64,000 nt of DNA. It comes from Geothrix sp. SG200 (lineage in GTDB: Bacteria > Acidobacteriota > Holophagae > Holophagales > Holophagaceae). Location: assembly GCF_022808935.1 (NCBI RefSeq), contig NZ_JAKZFR010000004.1, forward strand, positions 1 through 64,000. The letters are read 5' to 3'. Position 1 is the first letter of the stretch, and the number at the start of each line of letters is the position of its first letter. Positions 46,419-54,415 of this stretch are shown one piece after another. Position numbers and translations under genes: made by a program. Under the pieces are notes generated by a model that had not been told where the DNA came from, made no database searches, and saw nothing but the letters and a program-made list of their open reading frames with translations.

Positions 46419-46781
46419 GGACACCTCGATATGCCGAAACCCCATTATCAGGGCCGCGTGAAACCCCGGATACTGCGAACGGCGTGAGGCCCATCGAAGC
46501 GCGATGAAAGAAGAACGCGAAGGAGGCGAAGGCGCCCTGCGGGCGGGCGAAGACCGCGAACAGCGCCGACCCATCCTGGGCCATCCCTTTGCAGACGGCG
46601 GCCATGGCGGTTTTCTGGGATCCGCCTGGGCCGCCGTCTGCAAAGCCGAGTCTCGCTGCGCGAGACCCGGGGGCCGAAGGCCCGGATGACCTGGGACTGA
46701 AGCCATCGGAACGGGCTTCGCGTGCTTCGCCGGGAGCAAAGCCCCCCTTCGCGGTCTTCGCGTTCCGCTTTTTTTTGGGCT
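46419..46781. repeat. structured intergenic repeat element
   Basis: No gene is supported in this 363-bp stretch. It contains nested inverted repeats: an outer 10-bp pair at 46513-46522 and 46756-46765, and an inner 17-bp perfect pair at 46587-46603 and 46629-46645 with a 25-nt loop, plus a small GTCTCGC/GCGAGAC hairpin between them. The T8 run at 46770-46777 lies next to the outer arm. The layout resembles a mobile or extragenic palindromic element without a transposase. A signature of transfer is not visible. Confidence 0.6.
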
Positions 46782-47735
46782 TTATCCCACCGTCAGCCAC
46801 CCCAGCTTCACCGCCCCCAGGCCCAGCGATCCCACGATGAGCCAGAGCACCAGCCCCTGGAGGAAGGGGCGGAGGCCCACGCTGCGCAGGGCCTCGCGGC
46901 CGAGGCCGGCGCCGATGAGGAAGAGGGTGAGCACCAGGACGCGCCGGGCGGCGGCGGCCACCAGGTGCCCCGGCACCTGGAGGGCGGGCACGAAGGTGAC
47001 GAGGGCCGCCATGGCCAGGAAGCCGGCGATGAACCAGGGCTTCTTCACCGGCGGGGCGTCGGCGGAGGCGGGTTCGCGGCGGGCCATGACCCAGCCGATG
47101 CCGAAGGTGAGCGGCACGATCCACAGGGCCCGGGCCAGCTTCACGGTGGTGGCCACCTCCAGGGCCCGGGGGCCGTACGCGAGCCCCGCGCCCACCACGG
47201 AGCTGGTGTCGTGGATGGCCAGGGCCGACCAGAGGCCGAAGGCGTCCTGGCCCAGCCCGGCCGCGTGGCCCAGGGGCGGGAAGATGACGAGGGCGGCGGC
47301 GTTGAGCAGGAAGACCGTGGCCAGGGCCACGGAGATGCCGTGGTCCCTGGCGCGGATCACCGGGGCCACCGCCGCGATGGCGCTGCCGCCGCAGATGGCG
47401 GTGCCCACGGAGATCAGCAGGCCGGTCTCGCTGTCCACCTTCAGCGTCCGCGCCAGCCAGAGGCCCAGGGCGAGCACCAGGAGCAGACTCAGGGCCGTGT
47501 AGCCGAGGCCGTGCAGGCCCGCCCTGGCCACCGCCCGCAGGTTCATGTCCGCGCCCAGGCCGATGACAGCCAGGGGCAGCAGCCGGTGGGTCCACCTGCG
47601 GGTGAGGCTGGCCGCAGGATTGCCCAGGGTGAGGGCCAGCGCGGCGCCCCCCACCAGGGCCGCCGCGGCGGGGGTGAAGGGGGCCAGGGCCAAGAGGGCG
47701 CCGAGGGGAAGGAGGAGGGATGCGAGGTGCTTCAT
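46782..47735 (-). CDS. yeiH: YeiH-family putative sulfate exporter
   Basis: The 317-residue membrane protein has about ten hydrophobic helices and the conserved GTAICGGSAIAAVAPVIRA segment typical of the YeiH/UPF0324 family. Family members are annotated as putative sulfate exporters on limited evidence, so the function is tentative. ATG 47735 is the usual start. A LysR-type gene diverges from it, matching the common yeiH-yeiE arrangement. Confidence 0.88.
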   Translation of the reverse strand: MKHLASLLLPLGALLALAPFTPAAAALVGGAALALTLGNPAASLTRRWTHRLLPLAVIGLGADMNLRAVARAGLHGLGYTALSLLLVLALGLWLARTLKVDSETGLLISVGTAICGGSAIAAVAPVIRARDHGISVALATVFLLNAAALVIFPPLGHAAGLGQDAFGLWSALAIHDTSSVVGAGLAYGPRALEVATTVKLARALWIVPLTFGIGWVMARREPASADAPPVKKPWFIAGFLAMAALVTFVPALQVPGHLVAAAARRVLVLTLFLIGAGLGREALRSVGLRPFLQGLVLWLIVGSLGLGAVKLGWLTVG

Positions 47736-47774
47736 GGGGACTGAAGGTAGGCCCATTCGATTCAAAAAAATAAT

Positions 47775-47791
47775 AGTCATAATGGATGACT
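47775..47791. promoter_or_regulatory. palindrome between yeiH and lysR
   Basis: AGTCAT-N5-ATGACT is a perfect 6+6 inverted repeat in a short, AT-rich divergent spacer of about 80 bp. The position suits a LysR-type regulator binding site, though the spacing is shorter than a T-N11-A box. Seen only as symmetry. Confidence 0.4.
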
Positions 47792-47815
47792 CATCAGAAA
47801 AACGGATGGAACCCG

Positions 47816-48739
47816 ATGCGTGATGACCTCGACCCCCGCCGCCTGGAGACCTTCCGAGTGGTGGCCCAGGCGGGCCGGATCTCCGCGGCCGCCAGCCTCC
47901 TGAACCTGTCCCAGCCGGCCGTGACAGCCCAGATCCGGCAGCTGGAGGCGGACCTGGGCCGCTCCCTCTTCACCCGCCACGCCTCCGGGGTTCAGCTCAC
48001 CGAGACCGGTCGCCTCCTGGCGGACTACGCCCGGCGGGTCCATCGCCTGCTGGAGGAGGCGGTGGAGCGGCTTCAGGCCGAAGAGCAGCCCGCCGGGGAA
48101 TTGCGTCTGGGCGCGAGCACCACCGCCGCCGCCTACATCCTTCCCCCGGTGCTCCAGGCCTTTGCCGCCAGCCACCGGCCTGCTCCGCTGGTCCTGGAGG
48201 TGGGCAACACGGATGAGGTGCTGGCCTGGGTGCGGGAGGGGCGTGTCCCCCTGGCCCTGGTGGAGGGGCTCACGCGGGCTCCCGGGCTGTCCATGCAGCC
48301 CTACCTGAAGGACGAGCTGGTGGCCGTCCGGGCGGCCCGGGCGCCGGAGCCGCTGAGGGCCGTGCGCACCGCGGCGGACCTGGCCGGGGTTCCGCTCATC
48401 TGGCGCGAGCCGGGCTCGGGCACGCGGGTGGTGGTGGAGCGCTCCCTGAGGAGGACGCGGCGGATCCAGGGCCCCCGGGCCACGGACCTGGTGGTGGGAG
48501 ATACCGAGGCCATCAAGTCCTGCGTCCTGCTGGGCCTCGGCATCGGCTTCCTTTCGCGCTGGAGCATCCAGCGGGAGCTGCAGCGGGGGACCCTCGAGCT
48601 CATATCCCTCCCGGACCTGAGCATCCCCCGGACTTTTTCATGGGCCCAGGTAGGCGGGGGGCTCGCGGGCCAGGCCGCGGCCTTCCTGCGCCATGCCCTG
48701 GCGCATCCTCCCGCGCCGTCCGGGGGGACGGGACGGTAG
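47816..48739 (+). CDS. LysR-type transcriptional regulator
   Basis: The 307-residue protein has the N-terminal winged helix-turn-helix (RLETFRVVAQAGRISAAASL, LSQPAVTAQIRQLEADLG) and the LysR substrate-binding domain. ATG 47816 gives a family-sized N-terminus; ATG 47786 is upstream in frame. It diverges from the yeiH gene and probably regulates it, as yeiE does for yeiH in enteric bacteria. Confidence 0.9.
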   Translation: MRDDLDPRRLETFRVVAQAGRISAAASLLNLSQPAVTAQIRQLEADLGRSLFTRHASGVQLTETGRLLADYARRVHRLLEEAVERLQAEEQPAGELRLGASTTAAAYILPPVLQAFAASHRPAPLVLEVGNTDEVLAWVREGRVPLALVEGLTRAPGLSMQPYLKDELVAVRAARAPEPLRAVRTAADLAGVPLIWREPGSGTRVVVERSLRRTRRIQGPRATDLVVGDTEAIKSCVLLGLGIGFLSRWSIQRELQRGTLELISLPDLSIPRTFSWAQVGGGLAGQAAAFLRHALAHPPAPSGGTGR

Positions 48740-48747
48740 GCTAGAGC

Positions 48748-49962
48748 ATGACCGAGCAGCTCATCCCCACCCGGCGCGACTTTCCCGCAGACGATCCCAT
48801 CTTCGCCCTGAACACCGAGGCCCAGACCCGGAAGGCGGCGGGCGAATCCATCCTCAACGCCACCGTGGGCGTCCTGCTGGACGAGGCCGGGCAGCTGGTG
48901 GTGCATGAGACGGTGATGGACCTGTGGCGGGGCCTGGGGGCCATGGACGTGGCTCCCTACGCGCCCATCGCCGGGGATCCCGCCTTCCTGAAGGCTCTGG
49001 TCCAGCGGTACTGGCCCGCCCTCGACGGCGCGGGCGCGGCCTGCGCCACCCCGGGTGGCAGCGGCGCCCTCTCCCTCTCCCTGCGGAACTTCCTGGAGCC
49101 GGGCCAGGCGCTCCTCACCACCGCGCCCTACTGGGGCCCCTACGCCACCATGGCGGGCGAGAACGGCATGCGGGTGGAGACGGCCCCCTGGCCGGCCGTG
49201 GGACAGGCGCTGGACGCGGCAGCCTGGGACCAGGCCCTGCGGACCCAGATGAAGACCCAGGGCCGGGTCATGGTCTGGCTCAACGACCCCTGCCACAACC
49301 CCTCCGGGCGCAGCCTGTCCGCCCCCGACCGCGCGGCGCTGGCGGGGCTTCTCCGGGGCGTGTCAGCTCTGGGGCCGGTCACCCTGATCCTGGACCTGGC
49401 CTACCTGGACTACACCTGCGAGCCCGAAGCGGTGGCGGCGGCCCTGAAGGACTACGCGGCCCTGGGTTCCGAGGGCCGGGTGCTGGTGGGGGCCGCCATG
49501 TCCCTCTCCAAGGCCATGACCCTCTACGGCGGCCGCGGCGGCGCCCTGGCCTTCCCCTGGTGCGACGATCCGGCCCTGCAGGCTGCGCTGACTCAGTCCA
49601 GCCGGGGCACCTGGTCCAACTGCCCCCGGGCCCCCCAGTCCCTGCTCCTGCGCCTGGCGCGGGACGGCAAGGCCCAGGCGCGGCTGGCGGCGGAGCATCG
49701 CCACTGGTCCGAGGTGATGGCCGCCCGCGCCCAGGCCCTGGATGCGGCCCTGGAGGCCGAAGGCATGGCGCCCTTCCGCTGGACCGGAGGGTTCTTCGTC
49801 ACGGCCCCCGCGGCCGATCCGGAGGCGGCCTGCGAGGGCCTGAAGGCCGAGGGCGTGTTCACGGTGCCGCTGCCGGAGGGACTGCGCGTGGGCCTGTGCT
49901 CCATGCGGAGGGACGAGGCCCCCCGGCTCGCCCAGGCGCTGCGGAAGGTCACCGCCTGCTGA
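48748..49962 (+). CDS. aspartate/aromatic aminotransferase, class I
   Basis: The 404-residue PLP aminotransferase has the pyridoxal lysine K255 in SLSKAMTLYGGRGG, the NDPCHNPSGRSL loop (about 172-183) and the C-terminal GLCSMRR arginine region that binds the substrate carboxylate. The sequence suits an aspartate or aromatic amino acid aminotransferase of the AspC/TyrB branch. It starts 8 nt after the LysR gene, so it may be co-transcribed, but no pathway is indicated. Confidence 0.9.
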   Translation: MTEQLIPTRRDFPADDPIFALNTEAQTRKAAGESILNATVGVLLDEAGQLVVHETVMDLWRGLGAMDVAPYAPIAGDPAFLKALVQRYWPALDGAGAACATPGGSGALSLSLRNFLEPGQALLTTAPYWGPYATMAGENGMRVETAPWPAVGQALDAAAWDQALRTQMKTQGRVMVWLNDPCHNPSGRSLSAPDRAALAGLLRGVSALGPVTLILDLAYLDYTCEPEAVAAALKDYAALGSEGRVLVGAAMSLSKAMTLYGGRGGALAFPWCDDPALQAALTQSSRGTWSNCPRAPQSLLLRLARDGKAQARLAAEHRHWSEVMAARAQALDAALEAEGMAPFRWTGGFFVTAPAADPEAACEGLKAEGVFTVPLPEGLRVGLCSMRRDEAPRLAQALRKVTAC

Positions 49963-49969
49963 TCTGGGC

Positions 49970-49998
49970 TTGGAAACGGACGGATCCTGGGTTATTCT
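49970..49998 (+). promoter_or_regulatory. likely promoter of tRNA-Val
   Basis: A TTGGAA (49970-49975) and a TATTCT (49993-49998) separated by 17 nt match the -35 and -10 consensus at 4 of 6 each, and the expected start falls just before the tRNA 5' end at 50009. Confidence 0.6.
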
Positions 49999-50008
49999 GG
50001 TCGACCGC

Positions 50009-50083
50009 GGGCGTATAACTCAGCGGTAGAGTGCTACCTTCACACGGTAGAAGTCCCAGGTTCGAATCCTGGTACGCCCACCA
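50009..50083 (+). tRNA. tRNA-Val (anticodon CAC)
   Basis: The acceptor stem pairs GGGCGTA with TACGCCC; the anticodon arm CTACC-TTCACAC-GGTAG places CAC at positions 34-36, which reads GTG (Val); the T arm TTCGAAT follows; CCA is encoded at 50081-50083. Length is 75 with CCA. A terminator-like branched hairpin begins at the last base. Confidence 0.97.
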
Positions 50084-50154
50084 AAAACCCCCGCCGGGTG
50101 GCGAAGAAGGCTCCCCAGGGAGCCTTCGAAGCCGGGACCCGGCGAGGGGTTTTT
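50083..50154 (+). terminator. large branched terminator after tRNA-Val
   Basis: The outer stem pairs AAAAACCCC with GGGGTTTTT, extended by GCCGGGT with ACCCGGC, and encloses a second GAAGGCTCCC/GGGAGCCTTC hairpin at about 50106-50127. The T-run at the end and the position right after the tRNA indicate a transcription terminator of unusual size. Confidence 0.75.
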
Positions 50155-50225
50155 AAACTCAGCATCCGCCAGGTCCGATCCCTTCGTCGCGTTCCTTCCG
50201 ATCCCCTCCGTTCCGGGAGCCTCCC

Positions 50226-50792
50226 ATGCCCTTCATCAACGCCACCCAGGTCCGCGCCGGGATGATCGTCAACTTCGAGAACGAGCTCTGCCGCGTCATC
50301 AGCGTCGAGCACCAGACGCCCGGCAACCTGCCGGCCCGCGTGGTGGTGAAGATGAAGCGCCTGAAGGACGGCATCAACCGCGAGAACCGCTTCGGCAGCG
50401 CCGACAAGGTGGACAAGGCCAGCCTCGAGCAGCACATGCTCGAGTACCTCTACGAGGACGGCGACCACCTCGTGTTCATGAACAACGAGACCTACGAGCA
50501 GATGGACGTGAGCAAGGAGCTCCTGGGCGATGACCTGGTCTTCCTCGAGCCCAACATGCAGGTGGAGATCGAGTTCTACGAAGGCCAGCCCATGGGCGCC
50601 ACCCTGCCCGCCAGCGTGGTGCTGGAGATCGTCGAGACCGATCCCGTCATGAAGAACGCCAACGCCACCGGCTCCTACAAGCCCGCCAAGCTGAACAACG
50701 GCATCACCGTGGGCGTGCCGCCCTACATGGAAGCCGGACAGAAGATCCGCGTGAACACGGTGGACCGCACCTTCATGGAGCGGGTGAAGTAG
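50226..50792 (+). CDS. efp: elongation factor P, Asn34 type
   Basis: The 188-residue EF-P rescues ribosomes stalled at polyproline. The three-domain fold is evident from VRAGMIVNFENELCRVI and the C-terminal YMEAGQKIRVNTVDRTFMERV. The loop tip that normally has a modified Lys or Arg (position 34) reads TPGNLPAR here, with Asn34. No epmA/epmB or earP gene is nearby. It therefore may act unmodified, or use another residue. Stand-alone gene with its own terminator. Confidence 0.95.
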   Translation: MPFINATQVRAGMIVNFENELCRVISVEHQTPGNLPARVVVKMKRLKDGINRENRFGSADKVDKASLEQHMLEYLYEDGDHLVFMNNETYEQMDVSKELLGDDLVFLEPNMQVEIEFYEGQPMGATLPASVVLEIVETDPVMKNANATGSYKPAKLNNGITVGVPPYMEAGQKIRVNTVDRTFMERVK

Positions 50793-50811
50793 ACGCAATC
50801 ACATCTTGCGA

Positions 50812-50847
50812 GGCCCCGGTAGGCAGATGCCGCCGGGGCCTTGTTCT
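50812..50847 (+). terminator. terminator of efp
   Basis: An 8-bp stem (50812-50819 with 50833-50840) is followed by TTGTTCT. It sits about 20 nt after the efp stop codon. Confidence 0.8.
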
Positions 50848-50912
50848 ATGTGATTTTCGCCAGACGAAATTCCAACCTCGCGGTAAAGTACTGGTCGCTT
50901 GGTACCCGTTTG

Positions 50913-50928
50913 CGTGACCAGGATCACA
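50913..50928 (+). promoter_or_regulatory. CRP/FNR-type palindrome upstream of its regulator gene
   Basis: GTGA-CCAGGA-TCAC (50914-50927) is a classical N6-spaced half-site pair of CRP/FNR dimers, about 50 nt before the CRP/FNR-type gene. A possible -10 (GATAAC at 50946-50951) lies at a distance suited to a class II activator. The same palindrome occurs at 56014-56027. Confidence 0.6.
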
Positions 50929-50976
50929 ATCCGATGGAAATGTGCGATAACTGACTTAGTGCCTCGGTGGAGCCCC

Positions 50977-51651
50977 ATGCCTCAAGCAGTCCTCAACCTG
51001 AGAAGGATCGAGTTCCTGGCTGGGCTGCCGATGAACGCTGCCGAAGAGCTGGCCAGCATCGCGGAGATGCGGCGGTTCCCTGACGGCGCCCGGGTCTACA
51101 CCCAGGGCGACCAGGTGCCGGGCGTCTACGTGGTGGTGAAGGGCGGCCTCAAGGTGTTCCGCACGGACGGCCGCGGCCGGGTCCAGGTGCTTCAGTTCCT
51201 CAAAGTCGGGGACTGCGTGGGCGAAGTGGCCGTGTTCGACGGCGCCTCCATCGCCTCCAGCGCCGAATCCCATGGCGAGACCGAGTGCTGGCTCATCCCC
51301 TCCGCGCCCTTGCGTCAGATCGTCCACCGCCACCCCGAAGTGGCCGAGATGCTCATCCACCACTTCGCCGCCAAGGTGCGCCACCTGGTGACCCTGGTGG
51401 AGACCCTCAGCCTGCACAGCGTGCCCGAGCGCGTGGCCCAGCTCCTGCTGGAGGCCCACGAGTCCCATCCCATGCGGTCCCTGGTGGAATTCCAGGAGAC
51501 CCAGGAGGACCTGGCCCAGTGCATCGGCGCCAGCCGCGAGGCCTTCAGCCGAGCCCTGCGTCTCCTGACCGACCTGGGCCTCATCCAGAGCACCTTCCCG
51601 GTGGTGCGGATCCTGGACCTGGGGAAGCTGCAGCGGTACGCGAAGGGCTGA
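50977..51651 (+). CDS. CRP/FNR-family transcriptional regulator
   Basis: The 224-residue protein has an N-terminal cyclic-nucleotide-type domain (GARVYTQGDQVPGVYVVVKG, VGEVAVFDG) and a C-terminal winged helix (ETQEDLAQCIGASREAFSRA). There is no N-terminal cysteine cluster, so it is not an FNR-like oxygen sensor; it may bind cAMP, nitrogen oxide via heme or another ligand. ATG 50977 follows GGAG. A GTGA-N6-TCAC palindrome sits upstream of it and of narK, so it probably regulates both. Confidence 0.9.
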   Translation: MPQAVLNLRRIEFLAGLPMNAAEELASIAEMRRFPDGARVYTQGDQVPGVYVVVKGGLKVFRTDGRGRVQVLQFLKVGDCVGEVAVFDGASIASSAESHGETECWLIPSAPLRQIVHRHPEVAEMLIHHFAAKVRHLVTLVETLSLHSVPERVAQLLLEAHESHPMRSLVEFQETQEDLAQCIGASREAFSRALRLLTDLGLIQSTFPVVRILDLGKLQRYAKG

Positions 51652-51687
51652 GCCGCGCTCCCAAACGATCCAGGTCTTGGAGCGGGG

Positions 51688-52827
51688 CTACACCACCGTG
51701 AGGTAGCGCACCTTGGTCCCGGCCTCTTCGCCGGGGGCCTCAACCCACGCGAAGGCGTCGGCCTGGGCGAGGGTGACGAGATCGGCGGAGCCCTTGCCGG
51801 GCAGGGGGTGGAGCTGGCCGTTCGCGAGGCGGCAGGGATGCAGCAGGGGGCGGTCCCCCTTGTGGCGCACCGCGCCGGCCAGGCGGCCGCGGCGCCAGGG
51901 ATCCGGCAGGGCGCGGCCCTCCAGTTTCGCCAGCGCCACGGGCAGGAAGAGCAGCGCGTTGAGGTAGGCGGACACGGGATTGCCCGGCAGGCCCAGCACC
52001 AGCAGGTCCCCGAGCTGGGCCGCCAGCATGGGCTTGCCGGGCTTGAGGCGGATCTTGTGGAAGAGGATCGTCGCGCCCAGGTCCCTCAGCACCGCGGGCA
52101 GGTGGTCGTGCTCGCCCATGCTCACGCCGCCGGAGGTCAGCAGGATGCGGGCGCCGCCGGGGCTCCGCAGGGCGGCGGCCAGGGCCTCGGGATTGTCCGG
52201 GAGGGCGGGGCGCCGCTCGACCTCCGCCCCCAGGGCATGGGCCAGGGCGGCCAGCATGGGCCCGTTGGAATCCCGGATCTGGTGCGGCCGGGGATCGGCC
52301 ACCAGCTCGTCGCCGGTGGAGGCTACGGCCACGCGGATCCGCGTGGGTGCCGGCAGGGGCTGGCCCACCCACGCGCGGAGGGCCGTCCGGGCCACGTTGA
52401 GAGGCTGGTCCGCGGCCAGCAGCAGGTCGCCGGACCGGGCCTGGCCGCCGCGGGGCCGGACATGGTCGCCGGCCTCGGGATCGGTCAGGGGATGGATGAG
52501 GCCGGCCTCCTCCCGCAGCTGCTCCACGGGCAGGATGGCGTCCGCCCCGGCGGGCAGGGCCGCCCCAGTCATGATGCGCACGGCGGTGCCCGCCGTGACG
52601 GTGAAGGCTGCGGGGTCGTCTCCGGCGAAGAGGGTGCCCAGCAGGCGGCGCGGAGCCGGGCCATCCCCGGAGCGTAGGGCCACGCCGTCCATGGCCGCCA
52701 GGTCCGTGGCGGGATCGTCCCGGTCCGCCCGCACTTCGGGGAAGGCGGGCGCGGGGAGGGCCGTCCAGAGTCGGGCCAGGGCCTCGTCCAGGGGCAGCAG
52801 GTCGGGATGATCGCAGGTCATGGCCAT
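51688..52827 (-). CDS. moeA: molybdopterin molybdenumtransferase MoeA
   Basis: The 379-residue enzyme inserts molybdate into adenylylated molybdopterin to form Mo-cofactor. Visible signatures include VASTGDELV and RDSNGPMLAALAHALGAEV (the MoeA Mo-site region), LTSGGVSMGEHDHLPAVL and the KPGKPMLAAQ segment of the MoCF domain. The nearby narG needs this cofactor. ATG 52821 is an alternative start. Convergent with the CRP/FNR gene. Confidence 0.93.
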   Translation of the reverse strand: MAMTCDHPDLLPLDEALARLWTALPAPAFPEVRADRDDPATDLAAMDGVALRSGDGPAPRRLLGTLFAGDDPAAFTVTAGTAVRIMTGAALPAGADAILPVEQLREEAGLIHPLTDPEAGDHVRPRGGQARSGDLLLAADQPLNVARTALRAWVGQPLPAPTRIRVAVASTGDELVADPRPHQIRDSNGPMLAALAHALGAEVERRPALPDNPEALAAALRSPGGARILLTSGGVSMGEHDHLPAVLRDLGATILFHKIRLKPGKPMLAAQLGDLLVLGLPGNPVSAYLNALLFLPVALAKLEGRALPDPWRRGRLAGAVRHKGDRPLLHPCRLANGQLHPLPGKGSADLVTLAQADAFAWVEAPGEEAGTKVRYLTVV

Positions 52828-52864
52828 GGGCGAAGGATACCGCCACGGGCCAGGCAGCGAGCTG

Positions 52865-54394
52865 TCAGCACTTCACCTCGGCGTTCTTCCGCGCGTAGTA
52901 CCACCAGTTGAGGACGAGGCACAGCACGTAGAAGGCCGCGAAGCCGTAGAGGGCGACCTCGACCTTCCCGGCATCCACCTGGATCTTGAAGATGGCGGGG
53001 ATGATGAACGCCCCGTAGGCGGCGGCGGCGGAGGTCCAGCCCAGCACGGGGCCCGCGAGCCTGGGCTCGAAGATGAAGGGAACCATCTGGAAGGTGGACC
53101 CGTTGCCCAGGCCCGAGGCCACGAACAGCAGCAGGAAGAGGATGAGGAAGGGGAGGAAGTGGGTGGCCGGATCCGGCGCGGCCTGGGCCAGCTTGACGAA
53201 GTGGGCCACGCCCAGGGCGCCGAGGATCATCAGCACCGTCGCCCACTGAGTGACCTGGGAGCCGCGGAACTTGTCCGAGAGCAGGCCGCCGATGGGCCGC
53301 ACGAGGGAGCCCACCAGCGGGCCCAGGAAGGCGTAGGCCAGCGGGTTGGGGCTGTGGGGATTCAGCACGCCCACGGGGTAGCGGCCGAACACGACCTTGA
53401 TGAGCAGGGGCAGGGCGGAGCTGAAGCCGATGAAGCTCCCGAAGGTCATGAGGTAGAGGATCGTCATGATCCAGGTGTGCTTCTTGGGGAAGATGGCGAA
53501 CTGCGCGACCAGCCCCGCCTTGATCCTCCCGGGAAGGAGCTTCATGAGGCCCAGGCACAGCAGGATGGTGAGCACCAGCACGCCCATCTGGGTCATCAGG
53601 CCCAGCTTGAAATTCAGCAGCAGGAGCACGCCCACGGCCGTGGCGGCGAACCCGATGACATGGAGGCCCAGGATCTTCAGGAGGGCGAGGGCCGCAGGTT
53701 CGCAGTCCTGGCCTTCGCGGTTGTCCATGAGGAACCAGGCGAGGAGGGCGAGCACCGCCAGGAAGGGAACCCACACCAGGGCGCCGTTCTGCACCCACAG
53801 CTGGCGGCCCGCGGCGTTCAGGTGCGGCGCGCCGGCCAGGGCGCCGAACATGGAGGCGCCCATGACGGCGGGCACCAGCACCTGCATGATGCTCACGCCC
53901 AGGTTCCCGATTCCGGCGTTGAGACCCAGGGCCAGGCCCGCCAGGCGCTTGGGGAAGAATCCGTTGATGTTGGCCATGGAAGAGGCGAAGTTGCCGCCGC
54001 CGATGCCGCTGAGGGCCGCCAGCACCGCGAAGGTGGCGAAGGGTGTGGCCTTGTCCTGGAGGGCGATGCCCGCGCCCAGGGCTGGGGCCACCAGGAGGGC
54101 GGTGGTGAGGGCGATGGTGTTGCGGCCTCCCGCCAGGCCCACCAGGAAGGCGCTGGGGATGCGCAGCGTGGCGCCGCTCAGGCCCGCGATGCTGATGAGC
54201 GTGAAGAGCTGCGCGGGCGTGAAGGGGAAGCCCACCTCCTTCATGCGCACCGTGAGCACGCTCCAGAACATCCACACGCAGAAGGCGGAAAGCAGGGCGG
54301 GAACGGAGACCGAGAGGTTCCGCCAGGCCGTGCGGCTGCCCCCCGAGGCCCAGGCCTGCGGGTCTTCGGGGTTCCAGTGGGTGAGCTTGGACAT
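52865..54394 (-). CDS. narK2: NarK-type nitrate/nitrite transporter (NarK2)
   Basis: The 509-residue MFS protein has 12 helices and the NarK signatures GGGNFASSMANINGFFPKR and the FGSFIGFSSALPLLIK region. It resembles E. coli NarK, a nitrate/nitrite antiporter. It is followed 38 nt later by moeA and preceded by a second NarK (21-nt gap), forming a two-gene uptake unit with the GTGA-N6-TCAC site upstream of the first. Confidence 0.9.
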   Translation of the reverse strand: MSKLTHWNPEDPQAWASGGSRTAWRNLSVSVPALLSAFCVWMFWSVLTVRMKEVGFPFTPAQLFTLISIAGLSGATLRIPSAFLVGLAGGRNTIALTTALLVAPALGAGIALQDKATPFATFAVLAALSGIGGGNFASSMANINGFFPKRLAGLALGLNAGIGNLGVSIMQVLVPAVMGASMFGALAGAPHLNAAGRQLWVQNGALVWVPFLAVLALLAWFLMDNREGQDCEPAALALLKILGLHVIGFAATAVGVLLLLNFKLGLMTQMGVLVLTILLCLGLMKLLPGRIKAGLVAQFAIFPKKHTWIMTILYLMTFGSFIGFSSALPLLIKVVFGRYPVGVLNPHSPNPLAYAFLGPLVGSLVRPIGGLLSDKFRGSQVTQWATVLMILGALGVAHFVKLAQAAPDPATHFLPFLILFLLLFVASGLGNGSTFQMVPFIFEPRLAGPVLGWTSAAAAYGAFIIPAIFKIQVDAGKVEVALYGFAAFYVLCLVLNWWYYARKNAEVKC

Positions 54395-54415
54395 GGGGTT
54401 CTCCAGGAGTGGGGG

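Noticed and set aside
51688-52827. moeA as a competence/nicotinamide CinA-like protein
   Set aside because: The MoCF motif and overall length fit MoeA; no CinA amidase segment is seen.
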